Part shown: one piece after another, positions 24,815 through 32,652 of the stretch
Layout of the letters: each line of letters begins with the position of its first letter
How positions within the stretch are numbered: the stretch's first letter is position 1
NCBI GenBank assembly: GCA_965276765.1
Contig: OZ255627.1
Location: forward strand, 2,728,001-2,792,000
Direction of reading: 5' to 3'
From: G965276765 sp965276765
GTDB taxonomy: Bacteria > Actinomycetota > Acidimicrobiia > Acidimicrobiales > Palsa-688
DNA: 64,000 nucleotides
Notes under the pieces: model-generated
Told to the model about the DNA's origin: nothing
Database searches by the model: none
Seen by the model: the letters and a program-made list of their open reading frames with translations, nothing else
Program-made: the position numbers and the translations under genes

Positions 24815-26065
24815 TCAGGCTGCTTCGGCCATTGGCCCTGGACGACTATGACCGGCCTGGTAGGGCGTTTGGGTGGAGAGCATGGCCAGGATGACGTTGC
24901 AGCGCCGCCGGGCGAGGCAGATCAGCGCGGCGTTGTGTTTCTTGCCTTCGGCTCGTTTGCGGTCGTAGAACGCCTTGGAGTCCGGAGCCCGCAACGAGGC
25001 GAACGCGGCGAGGAACATGGCGTTCTTCAATCGGTGGTTGCCTCGTCTGCTCTGCGACTCGCCGTTGATCGACTTCCCCGACTGGCGGGCGACCGGGGCA
25101 AGGCCGGCATCGGAGGCCAGCTTGTTGCCGTCCGCGAAGCGGCTCCCATCGCCGATCTCAGCCAAGATCCGAGAGCCGGTCCGCGGACCTATCCCCGGCA
25201 GCGACGAGAGCAACTCACCGAAAGGGTGAGCCATGAACACCTCCTCGATCTCCCCGGCCAGGACATCACGGCGGGCGAAGACCCGGTCAAGCTCCGTCGC
25301 GAGCTCGGCGATCACCCGGCCAAGCGTGGCTTCGGCCGGAACGGTCACCGTCTGGGCCTCCAGGGCGGCCATCACGGCGTCGACGATCTTGACGGCCAGT
25401 CGGGGCGAGCGGGCCTTGACGGTCCGGGTGATCCGAGCCCGGCCCGCCGCTTTGAGGCCGGTCAGGGTCGGGTATTTGGCCACCAGGTCCCGGACCCCGG
25501 CCTGATGCAGCCGGGCACCCAACGCCCGTTCCAGGGGTGGGGAGACGCTCGTCAGGGCGTCACGGAGCCGGTTCGTCAACCGGGTCTGATCGGCGGCGAG
25601 GTCGATGTCGAACCCGTTGAGGACCTTGAGGCGGTCCAACAGTTCGTCGGAGCCGGCATCGAGCCAATGGACCTGTCTGCGTCGGGTTCGGCCCGTGTCA
25701 GCGATGATGTAGGCGTCGCGTTTGTCAGTCTTCGCCTCGCCGGGATACAGGTCAGCGGCCCGGCGCATCACCAGACCAGGCACATAGGCGACCGGGACAT
25801 CCCGACCTCGGGCGACCGCCAGGACGAGCTGGGCAATCGAACCGGGCTGGTCGATCACCAACCCGACGGTGCCGTGCTCGCCGGCCCGGGCCAACACGGC
25901 CTCGAGGGCGGCCTGGTCGTTGACGACCCCACGGGCGAAGATCCGCTCGCCATCATTGTCGAGAACTTCAGCGAAGTGCTCTTCTTTGCCGACATCGATG
26001 CCGACCCACACATCTACCTGCTCCGGTGTCGCCAACTTTGGTGTTCCCTTCCTCGTCTCCGTCAT
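24815..26065 (-). CDS. IS110-family transposase (DEDD recombinase)
   Basis: About 416 aa from ATG 26065; an in-frame start at 26107 is also possible. The N-terminal RuvC-like DEDD domain begins VDVWVGIDVGKEEHFAEVLD and includes VPGLVMRRAADLYPGEAKTD then KRDAYIIADTGR. The C-terminal Tnp20 domain has SSLPGIGPRTGSRILAEIGD, FADGNKLASDAGLAPVARQS and RRGNHRLKNAMFLAAFASLR, containing the serine region used by these enzymes. The frame is intact. In IS110 elements this protein works with a structured RNA from the adjacent non-coding end to pair donor and target DNA. Confidence 0.93.
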   Translation of the reverse strand: MTETRKGTPKLATPEQVDVWVGIDVGKEEHFAEVLDNDGERIFARGVVNDQAALEAVLARAGEHGTVGLVIDQPGSIAQLVLAVARGRDVPVAYVPGLVMRRAADLYPGEAKTDKRDAYIIADTGRTRRRQVHWLDAGSDELLDRLKVLNGFDIDLAADQTRLTNRLRDALTSVSPPLERALGARLHQAGVRDLVAKYPTLTGLKAAGRARITRTVKARSPRLAVKIVDAVMAALEAQTVTVPAEATLGRVIAELATELDRVFARRDVLAGEIEEVFMAHPFGELLSSLPGIGPRTGSRILAEIGDGSRFADGNKLASDAGLAPVARQSGKSINGESQSRRGNHRLKNAMFLAAFASLRAPDSKAFYDRKRAEGKKHNAALICLARRRCNVILAMLSTQTPYQAGHSRPGPMAEAA

Positions 26066-26107
26066 GTCCTCGGGAAGGCCGTCCATGGTGCGCTCGCCGT
26101 CACCCAC

Positions 26108-26285
26108 CTTACGAATCAGCGATCAAGTCGCATGTCCCCATCAGAGGTCGTCGCACCGACTGCGCCGGCGGCAACACCCCCCAGGCCATCAACAGCTGCA
26201 GGGGGCAATGAGCCATACCGGCACCGCCGGACTTCCCACCCTCATCATGCTCGACAAGGGCCTACAAACAAGGTAAGGGGGCTAA
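26108..26285 (-). ncRNA. Candidate IS110 bridge RNA region
   Basis: The non-coding DNA upstream of the transposase has two stems on the transcribed (minus) strand: CCGGC-ACC-GCCGG at 26218-26230, and a CCCCC/GGGGG stem (26177-26182 with 26201-26205) closing an 18-nt loop. IS110-group elements such as IS621 encode a bridge RNA of about 180 nt in just this place, with guide sequences displayed in internal loops. The RNA itself is inferred, not seen. Confidence 0.45.
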
Positions 26286-26313
26286 CCGCTACAGGGTCCA
26301 GCCCGTTGGGCGA

Positions 26314-26397
26314 CGCGGAGCGCAGGTACTGGTAGAGCGTCTCGCGGCTGATGCCGAGCTCCCGAGCGAGAGCCGCTTTCGGTACCCCGACGGCCCC
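26314..26397 (-). pseudogene. Serine resolvase/invertase C-terminal HTH remnant
   Basis: The minus strand reads GAVGVPKAALARELGISRET followed by LYQYLR. The VPKxxLAREfGISRETxYxYLR block is the HTH_7 DNA-binding tail of serine recombinases. No catalytic domain is attached in any frame upstream, so only about 28 codons survive. It lies against the IS110 end. Confidence 0.6.
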
Positions 26398-26399
26398 GA

Positions 26400-26960
26400 C
26401 AACCTGACCCGTGCATGGAAAAGACATCCTCCACCGCTACGCCGGCATCGATGAGCCGGTCCCCGACGCGCTCGCCCGCTATCACAAACTCCGCCAGCGG
26501 CCCTGAGTCGGGACCGGTCGGTGCGGTCATCGTGTGTCCGGCTGCAAGGGCCAGGCAAGGTTCTACACAGTTGCACCCATGGTGCCCTCCCTGCTCTTGC
26601 CGCCCTGCTGCCCCATCGCCGGGTCCTGATCGAGCCGGATTTGGGACTACGAGATCGCTGTGCCTTCGGCCGACCGGCTTGCTCCTGGGCGAGCCGGCAA
26701 AGCCGGCTGGCGACACCAATGGTCGACTGGCGCAGAGTCACGACCGGGGCGTCAAGGGCCGCTGCGAGCCTCCGCTCCGCTCCGGTTCTCGCTGAGCCCT
26801 CCGGGCTCACCCTTGACCCCCCTTCCTGGCCGAGACCTCGGCGATGATCGTCTGCCGCCCGGTGAACTCGGTCAGCACTCCGCTGCCAACGCCGGCTTTG
26901 GGCGCGGCGCCGGATCAACGTCTGGACCGGATCGGTGTCCTCGAGGGCGCTGGACCCAGC
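26400..26960. other. 561-bp non-coding stretch with one hairpin
   Basis: No convincing gene. TGAGCCC-TCC-GGGCTCA at 26793-26809 is a perfect stem of 7 bp; with no U-tract it is at best a weak terminator. The stretch lies upstream of a repeat cluster and an excisionase-like gene. Confidence 0.45.
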
Positions 26961-27050
26961 TCCAATTCCAGGTCCAATTCTTGTTCCAATTGTGGTCTTG
27001 ACCTGGGCTGATGCCCGGCCAGGTCCAATTGAGATTCTTCTTGAATTGGA
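26961..27050. repeat. TCCAATT repeat cluster upstream of excisionase-like gene
   Basis: TCCAATT occurs at 26961, 26973, 26985 and 27024 in direct orientation and inverted at 27044-27050. Three copies have an exact 12-bp period. In DNA this GC-rich, such AT-rich spaced heptamers are unlikely by chance. They resemble iterons or integrase/excisionase arm-type sites. Confidence 0.6.
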
Positions 27051-27109
27051 GTTGCAATCCATGCTCCAGTCGACGTTGCAGTCAATCGTTGAGGTGGATC
27101 GTGGACGCC

Positions 27110-27349
27110 ATGACCACGCGTACCCGCACCACGACCACATCACAGCCGCCGGCGACGTCCACGCCGACTACGAGGAAGCGGGTCCTCACCGTCGCCGAGA
27201 CGGCCGAGGCTCTTGGCATCTCCCGCTCACTCGCCTATGAGCTCGCCGCTCGCGGCGACCTTCCCAACCTCCGGCTTGGGAAGCGCATCGTCGTACCGCA
27301 AAGGGCCATCGACGAGCTCCTCGGTTCGGCAGTAGACAACCAGGGGTGA
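27110..27349 (+). CDS. Excisionase-like MerR/HTH_17 DNA-binding protein
   Basis: 79 aa from ATG 27110 (GTG 27101 is an in-frame alternative). After a Thr-rich, basic leader, the domain reads KRVLTVAETAEALGISRSLA then YELAARGDLPNLRLGKRIVV and PQRAIDELLG, the complete HTH_17 excisionase family pattern. It ends 8 bp before the stop of the convergent integrase. Together with the integrase and the repeat cluster it forms the int/xis end of an integrated element. Its expected role is to steer the integrase toward excision. Confidence 0.85.
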   Translation: MTTRTRTTTTSQPPATSTPTTRKRVLTVAETAEALGISRSLAYELAARGDLPNLRLGKRIVVPQRAIDELLGSAVDNQG

Positions 27350-27357
27350 GGCTGCAG

Positions 27358-28500
27358 TCATTCCGTGCTCGTCAGCACCCGCCCCATGTGCCGCGCCGCT
27401 TCGGCGTCGGCGGCAGGGAAGAACGCGCTGTACACCTTCAAGGTGACCGACGCGTCAGCATGACCCAGACGGCCGGCAAGCGTGCGTGCCGACAGGTCAC
27501 CGCGCGCCGCCAGGGTCGTGGCCCTGAAGTGTCGTAAGCCGTGCAAGGTGAGCCCGTCGAGCCCGAGATCGTCCACGATGTCGGCGAAGGCCTTGGTGAG
27601 CCGGCCTGGCACGATGACCGTCGAGCCGTCCAGGCTGCGGTCGCTGAACACGAACCCGTCGGCGAGGACGTCTACGCCGGCGAGGGCGGCCCGCTGGTCA
27701 ACGTCCACACGGTGCAACCGAAGGAGAGTGACGGCCGCATCGTCGAGGGACACCACCCGCACCTGGTGCGTCTTGGTGTCCTTGACCTTGATCAGCCCGG
27801 GCACCTCTTGCACGCTGTGGGCGATGCGGAGCGTGCCGAGGTCCAAGTCGACGTCGGGCCAACGTAGGGCACACAGCTCCCCTCGCCGGGCGCCGGTCAA
27901 GGCCGCGAGCATGAACAGCCGGCCGAGCATCGGGTCGGCCCGTTCGGCTTCGGCCAGAATCCGGCGCACCTCGACCGCAGTCGGGACCCGGACGGCGGCC
28001 TTGGGCTGGGCTGGTGGAGACGCCATAGCGGCGACGTTGGTCGGCACCATCTGCCACTTGACCGCCTGCTTGAGCGCACCCGACATCACGACGTGAACCT
28101 TGCGGATCACCGCCGGGGACCGCCCCGCGGCCGCCATCCGGGCGTAGAGCTGGTCCAAGTCGAGCGCGGTCAGCGTACGAACCCGCTTGGCGCCGATCTC
28201 CGGCACCAACACTCTCTCGACGTAGTTCCGGTAGGTGTACAGAGTCTTGTCGTCGCGACCCAGGCGCTCCAGGTTGGCCAGCTGCCGATCGAGCAGGCCC
28301 GCCACGGTCACGCTGGCATTGTCGGGCAGGCCGTGCCGGCCGGCGGCGACCTCGGTGTCGAGCTTGGCCAGCTCCTTGCGGGCCTGGCGCTTGCCGCCCC
28401 GGAACGTGCGGGATACCTGGCGCGGCCGTCCGGTCCCGTCCCGGCCCAGGTAGGCCCGGAGCTCCCAGACGCCCGGGCAACGCTCCCTCAGGGTTCCCAT
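27358..28500 (-). CDS. Tyrosine integrase adjacent to tRNA-Arg
   Basis: 380 aa from ATG 28500; an 18-codon upstream extension lacks support. The arm-binding N-terminus (MGTLRERCPGVWELRAYLGR) is followed by the core-binding domain (TVAGLLDRQLANLERLGRDD) and a catalytic domain with Arg in TGARRGELCALRWPDVDLDL, HxxR in LTLHGLRHFRATTLAARGDL, His in LGHADASVTLKVYSAFFPAA and Tyr in VYS. This is the phage/ICE-type integrase. Its 5' end lies about 85 bp from the 3' end of tRNA-Arg(CCU), the usual position for an integrase whose attB is a tRNA 3' end. The element should extend leftwards; the distal att site was not found. Confidence 0.92.
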   Translation of the reverse strand: MGTLRERCPGVWELRAYLGRDGTGRPRQVSRTFRGGKRQARKELAKLDTEVAAGRHGLPDNASVTVAGLLDRQLANLERLGRDDKTLYTYRNYVERVLVPEIGAKRVRTLTALDLDQLYARMAAAGRSPAVIRKVHVVMSGALKQAVKWQMVPTNVAAMASPPAQPKAAVRVPTAVEVRRILAEAERADPMLGRLFMLAALTGARRGELCALRWPDVDLDLGTLRIAHSVQEVPGLIKVKDTKTHQVRVVSLDDAAVTLLRLHRVDVDQRAALAGVDVLADGFVFSDRSLDGSTVIVPGRLTKAFADIVDDLGLDGLTLHGLRHFRATTLAARGDLSARTLAGRLGHADASVTLKVYSAFFPAADAEAARHMGRVLTSTE

Positions 28501-28520
28501 GACGAAAGCGCAGGCCGTAG

Positions 28521-28540
28521 TAGGGATAAAGCGTAGGGAT
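28521..28540. repeat. TAGGGAT tandem heptamers upstream of integrase
   Basis: TAGGGATAAAGCGTAGGGAT: two TAGGGAT units with a 13-bp period, between the integrase start and the tRNA. A near-identical arrangement (12-bp period, opposite strand) lies at 40490-40508. Function unknown; possible protein-binding sites. Confidence 0.45.
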
Positions 28541-28585
28541 TGGCCTTGCCGCAATCCAGAGCAGCAAAACCCCTGCTCAACGCCG

Positions 28586-28657
28586 TGCCCCCGCTGGGAC
28601 TCGAACCCAGATCTGCTCTTTAGGAGAGAGCTGCTCTATCCCTTAAGCGACAGGGGC
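28586..28657 (-). tRNA. tRNA-Arg (anticodon CCU)
   Basis: On the minus strand a cloverleaf can be drawn. The acceptor stem is GCCCCTG with CGGGGGC (one G-U pair) plus discriminator A. The anticodon stem GCTCT/AGAGC closes the loop CTCCTAA, giving anticodon CCT, and the T arm GGGTTCGAGTCCC carries the invariant TTCGA. It reads AGG codons. No CCA is encoded. Its 3' end faces the integrase gene. Confidence 0.93.
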
Positions 28658-28690
28658 GGGACGACGTGACAATCTAGCCGCACCGCCGGG

Positions 28691-31270
28691 TCACTCCTCG
28701 GCGAGCTCGACGTCGACGTCGGGGTCCGTCGCGTCGGCGGCAACGGTGAGGACGAGCTCGGCGACCGAGCCGGCCTGTTTGATGTCGTCGGCCGCGAGGG
28801 TCAGGGCGGCGATCGTGCGCTCGTCGTCGGTGACGGCCAACCGGGCGACGCCGGCTCGCATCGACCGGCTGGCTTCGGTCTTGGCCCGGCGAACGGAGCG
28901 AACGACGGCGCTGGCGTCGGTCCACACGGCCGGTTCGGCGCCGACGAGGCCGGTCTGCAGCTCGGCGGCTGTCGGCCACGCCTCCCGGTGGATCGACCCC
29001 TCGTCATGCCACCACGACCAGATCTCCTCGGTGACAAACGGCAGGATCGGCGCGAAGAGCCGGAGCACGACCGAGAGGGCGGCGCGCAGGGCGGCGTGGG
29101 CGGACGCGGCCCGCTCGTCGCCGAGAGCTCCGTAGGCTCTGCCCTTGACCAGCTCGACGTAGTCGTCGCAGAAGCCCCAGAACCACGCCTCGGTCCGCTC
29201 GAGGGCCCGGGCGTAGTCGAAGGCGTCAAATGCCGTCGTCGTCTCTTCGACGAGCGAGGCGAGCGAGGCGAGCAGCGAACGGTCAACCGGATCGGCGACG
29301 GCAGAGATGGAAACGGGAGCGGCGGCCACGTTGGCGAGGACAAACTTGGATGCGTTGAGCAGCTTGATGCCAAGCTTGCGGCCGATCTTCATCTGGGCCT
29401 CGTCAAAGGCGGTATCGGTCCCGAGGCGGCCGCTCGCCGCCCAGTAGCGAGCGGCGTCGGAGCTGTGCCGCTCGAGCACGTCGAGCGGGGTGACGACGTT
29501 GCCCTTGGACTTGGACATCTTCTTGCGGTTGGGGTCGAGGATCCAGCCGGAGATGGTGGCGTCGCTCCACGGCAGCGAGTCGAACTGCAGATGGGCGCGC
29601 ACGACCGTCGCGAACAGCCACGTCCTGATGATGTCGTGGGCCTGCGGGCGCAGGTCCATGGGCCACACCCGGGAAAACAGGTCGGGATCATCCTCCCACC
29701 CGCCGGCGATCTGCGGCGTGAGCGAAGACGTGGCCCACGTATCCATGATGTCGGGGTCACCGGCAAACCCGCCGGGCCTGTCCCGCTGGTCCTCGCGGTA
29801 TCCGTCGGGGACCTCGGTGCTCGGGTCGAGCGGGAGGCGGGACTCGGCGGGCAGGAGCGGCCGGCGATGGTCGGGTTGGCCGTCGGCGTCGAGCGGGTAC
29901 CACACAGGGAAGGGCACGCCGAAATAGCGCTGCCGGCTGATGAGCCAATCGCTGTTGAGGCCCTCGACCCAGCTGGTGTAGCGCCCACCCATCCAGCTCG
30001 GGTGCCAGGCGATCTGCCGGCCCCGCTCCAACAGGGCCTCTCGGTGCTCGATGGTGCGGATGAACCACTGGCGGCTGGTGACGATCTCGAGGGGACGGTC
30101 GCCCTTCTCGAAGTACTTGACCTGGTGCTTGATCGGTCTCGGCTCGCCGACCAGCTCGCCTGACTGGCGGAGCAGCTCGACCATCCGGATCTGGGCCTGC
30201 CTGACGGTGCGCCCCGCCAGTTCGGTGCCGTAGATCTCGGCGCCGGCGGCGGGCATGTCGTCGGGCGCGGCGCGCACCAGTCGGCCGTCTCGCCCGATCA
30301 CGGATCGGACCGGAAGCCCGAGCTCCCGCCACCACACCACGTCGGTGACGTCACCGAAGGTGCAGATCATGGCGATGCCGGTGCCCTTGTCCGGCTGGGC
30401 GAGCGGGTGGGCGAGGATCGGGACCTCGACCCCGAAGACGGGCGTGCGGACCGAGGTGTCGAACAGCGGCTGGTAGCGGGCGTCGTCGGGATGGGCGACG
30501 AGGGCGACGCAGCTCGCCAGCAGTTCGGGCCTCGTGGTCTCGATCTCGACGTCGCCGTCGCCCGAGGTCCGACGGAAAGCGATGCGGTGGTAGGCGCCGT
30601 TGGTCTCGCGGTCCTCGAGCTCGGCCTGGGCCACGGCCGTGCGAAAGTCCACGTCCCACAGCGTCGGGGCCTCGGCCAGGTAGGCCTCGCCCTGCGCCAG
30701 CAGGCGCAGGAAGGCCCGCTGCGAGGCGCGCTGCGAGCTCGGGCTGATGGTTGTGTAGGTGTGGGACCAGTCGACCGAGAGGCCGACGCGGCGCCACATG
30801 GCCTCGAAGGTCTGCTCGTCGGTGGATGTGAGCCTGACGCACAGCTCGACGAAGTTGGGCCGCGAGATCGACACGACGTCCTGGCCCTTGCCCAGGCCAC
30901 CCTCGGCCGGCGGCCTGAAGTCGGGTTGGTAGGGGAGTGAGGGGTCGCAGCGGACGCCGAAGTAGTTCTGCACGCGCCGCTCGGTCGGCAGGCCGTTGTC
31001 GTCCCAGCCCATTGGATACCAGACGGCCTTGCCCGACATGCGCTGGTAGCGGGCGATGGCGTCGGTCTGGCTGTAGCTGAAGACGTGGCCGATGTGAAGC
31101 TCCCCGCTCACCGTCGGCGGCGGCGTGTCGATGGCGAACACCCGTTCGCGAGGCGCGGAACGATCGAAGCGGTAGGTGCCGTCGGCCTCCCACTGCTTCG
31201 CCCACTTGTCTTCGAGCCCGTCGAGCGACGGCTTTTCTGGGACCCGGGGTCCAGGGACTGCATCAACCAT
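28691..31270 (-). CDS. valS: Valyl-tRNA synthetase
   Basis: About 859 aa from ATG 31270; upstream in-frame residues overlap cysS and are not used. Class I synthetase: DTPPPTVSGELHIGHVFSYS holds the HIGH motif and NRKKMSKSKGNVVTPLDVLE the KMSKS loop. Between them lie the editing domain (IETTRPELLASCVALVAHPD, where TTRP is characteristic) and WMGGRYTSWVEGLNSDWLIS followed by RQRYFGVPFPVWYP. A C-terminal anticodon-binding helical domain ends without the long coiled coil of E. coli ValRS, as in the shorter archaeal-type/actinobacterial form. It charges tRNA-Val. It is head to head with cysS, 20 bp between start codons. Confidence 0.96.
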   Translation of the reverse strand: MVDAVPGPRVPEKPSLDGLEDKWAKQWEADGTYRFDRSAPRERVFAIDTPPPTVSGELHIGHVFSYSQTDAIARYQRMSGKAVWYPMGWDDNGLPTERRVQNYFGVRCDPSLPYQPDFRPPAEGGLGKGQDVVSISRPNFVELCVRLTSTDEQTFEAMWRRVGLSVDWSHTYTTISPSSQRASQRAFLRLLAQGEAYLAEAPTLWDVDFRTAVAQAELEDRETNGAYHRIAFRRTSGDGDVEIETTRPELLASCVALVAHPDDARYQPLFDTSVRTPVFGVEVPILAHPLAQPDKGTGIAMICTFGDVTDVVWWRELGLPVRSVIGRDGRLVRAAPDDMPAAGAEIYGTELAGRTVRQAQIRMVELLRQSGELVGEPRPIKHQVKYFEKGDRPLEIVTSRQWFIRTIEHREALLERGRQIAWHPSWMGGRYTSWVEGLNSDWLISRQRYFGVPFPVWYPLDADGQPDHRRPLLPAESRLPLDPSTEVPDGYREDQRDRPGGFAGDPDIMDTWATSSLTPQIAGGWEDDPDLFSRVWPMDLRPQAHDIIRTWLFATVVRAHLQFDSLPWSDATISGWILDPNRKKMSKSKGNVVTPLDVLERHSSDAARYWAASGRLGTDTAFDEAQMKIGRKLGIKLLNASKFVLANVAAAPVSISAVADPVDRSLLASLASLVEETTTAFDAFDYARALERTEAWFWGFCDDYVELVKGRAYGALGDERAASAHAALRAALSVVLRLFAPILPFVTEEIWSWWHDEGSIHREAWPTAAELQTGLVGAEPAVWTDASAVVRSVRRAKTEASRSMRAGVARLAVTDDERTIAALTLAADDIKQAGSVAELVLTVAADATDPDVDVELAEE

Positions 31271-31290
31271 GATCCCGCTACGGTACTTGT
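31271..31290. promoter_or_regulatory. 20-bp divergent gap between valS and cysS starts
   Basis: Only 20 bp separate ATG of valS and GTG of cysS. No ribosome-binding site fits on either side, and both promoters must overlap the opposite coding region or yield leaderless mRNAs, which are common in actinobacteria. Confidence 0.6.
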
Positions 31291-32652
31291 GTGCTGCACC
31301 TGTACGACACCGCAATGGGCTCGGTGGAGCCGTTGGCGCTGCGCCGGCCCGGTGAGGTGTCAATGTACGTGTGCGGCCCGACCGTTTCCGGCGAACCGCA
31401 CGCCGGCCACGGCCGTTTCTGCCTCATCTGGGATGTGCTGTACCGCTACCTCACCTGGAGCGGCCTTCGCGTCGACTACGTCTCCAACATCACCGACATC
31501 GACGACAAGATCATCGACCGGGCCAACGCCGAGCACACGAGCGCAGAGGCCGTCGCCAAGACGTGGGAGGCGGGGTGGTGGGACGCCATGGACCGCCTCG
31601 GCGTCGAGCGCCCCAACCGGGCCCCGAGGGCGACCGATTTCGTCGGCCGGATGCTCGAGCTGATCGGTGAGCTCGTCGACCGCGGCAAGGCCTACGTGGG
31701 CGGCGACGGCGTGTACTTCAGCGCGGAGACGGTCGAGGACTATGGGCTGTTGATCCATCAGCCCATCGCCGCGTTACGCGCCGAGTCACGCTTCGAGGTC
31801 GGTGCCGATGCGGCCAAGCGTTCGCCGGTTGACTTCGCCCTGTGGAAGTTCGCCAAGCCTGGTGAGCCGAGCTGGGACGCGGTGTGGGGAGCGGGCCGGC
31901 CCGGATGGCACACCGAGTGCGTCGTCATGTCCCTCGATCTCCTCGGCGACGGCTTCGATCTGCACGGGGGCGGCATCGACCTTGTGTTTCCCCACCACGA
32001 AAACGAGCGCGCCCAGGCCGTCGCCGCCGGCCATGCCTTCACATCCCGCTGGGTGCACTCGGGCATGGTCGTCGCCGACGGTGGTGTGAAGATGTCGAAA
32101 TCGCTCGGCAACGGGCTCTCGCTGCCCGAGCTCCTCGAAGCCTACGACCCAAGGGCCTACCGCCTCCTGACCCTGCAGAGCCACTACCGCTCGCCCATGA
32201 CCGTGAGCACCAAGACCATGGAGGCGGCGTCTCGCACCGTGGACGGCCTCGACGCCTTCTCCCGCCAGTTTGCCTCCGCTCGCGGCGCCGATCCCGACGG
32301 CGAGGTGCTCGACCGGTTTCGGCGGCGCATGGACGACGACCTCGACACGCCGGGGGCGGTGGCCGACCTGTTCACCGCAGGCCGCGAGGCGCGCGCCGCC
32401 GAAGGGGAGCGAGCCGATGCCCTCGCCGCCGCGGTCATCGGTCTGTGGGAGGGGCCGCTCGGTCTGCGCCTCGACGAAGGATTCGGGGAAATACCGCCCG
32501 ACGCGCGGGCCAAGGCGGCCGAGCGGGACGAGGCCCGCGGCGCCAAGAACTGGTCGCGTGCCGACGAGCTGCGCAACGAGCTCACGGTCGCCGGCTATGT
32601 CGTCGAGGACACCGCCCAAGGGACCAAGCTTCGCAAGGACCCCAACCGGTGA
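31291..32652 (+). CDS. cysS: Cysteinyl-tRNA synthetase
   Basis: 453 aa from GTG 31291. It starts LHLYDTAMGSVEPLALRRPG, with zinc-site Cys and HIGH region in MYVCGPTVSGEPHAGHGRF (HAGH variant), WHTECVVMSLDLLGDGFDLH then GGGIDLVFPHHENERAQAV (the remaining zinc ligands), and KMSKS in GGVKMSKSLGNGLSLPELLE. The C-terminal DALR and small anticodon domains end NWSRADELRNELTVAGYVVE, as in CysRS; the related mycothiol enzyme MshC lacks this tail, which decides between the two. It charges tRNA-Cys. It overlaps the following thioesterase gene by GTGA. Confidence 0.95.
   Translation: MLHLYDTAMGSVEPLALRRPGEVSMYVCGPTVSGEPHAGHGRFCLIWDVLYRYLTWSGLRVDYVSNITDIDDKIIDRANAEHTSAEAVAKTWEAGWWDAMDRLGVERPNRAPRATDFVGRMLELIGELVDRGKAYVGGDGVYFSAETVEDYGLLIHQPIAALRAESRFEVGADAAKRSPVDFALWKFAKPGEPSWDAVWGAGRPGWHTECVVMSLDLLGDGFDLHGGGIDLVFPHHENERAQAVAAGHAFTSRWVHSGMVVADGGVKMSKSLGNGLSLPELLEAYDPRAYRLLTLQSHYRSPMTVSTKTMEAASRTVDGLDAFSRQFASARGADPDGEVLDRFRRRMDDDLDTPGAVADLFTAGREARAAEGERADALAAAVIGLWEGPLGLRLDEGFGEIPPDARAKAAERDEARGAKNWSRADELRNELTVAGYVVEDTAQGTKLRKDPNR

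Larger units (their letters stand above)
24811..26290 (-). mobile_element. IS110-family insertion sequence (ends approximate)
   Basis: Contains an intact IS110 transposase and about 200 bp of structured non-coding DNA upstream of it, the layout of IS110-group elements that carry a bridge RNA in the left end. This family lacks terminal inverted repeats, so the ends are estimates: one just before the ComB gene, the other before the resolvase remnant at about 26300. Confidence 0.65.

Noticed and set aside
31291..32652. mshC (mycothiol ligase) instead of cysS
   Set aside because: The protein carries the full C-terminal CysRS extension that MshC lacks.
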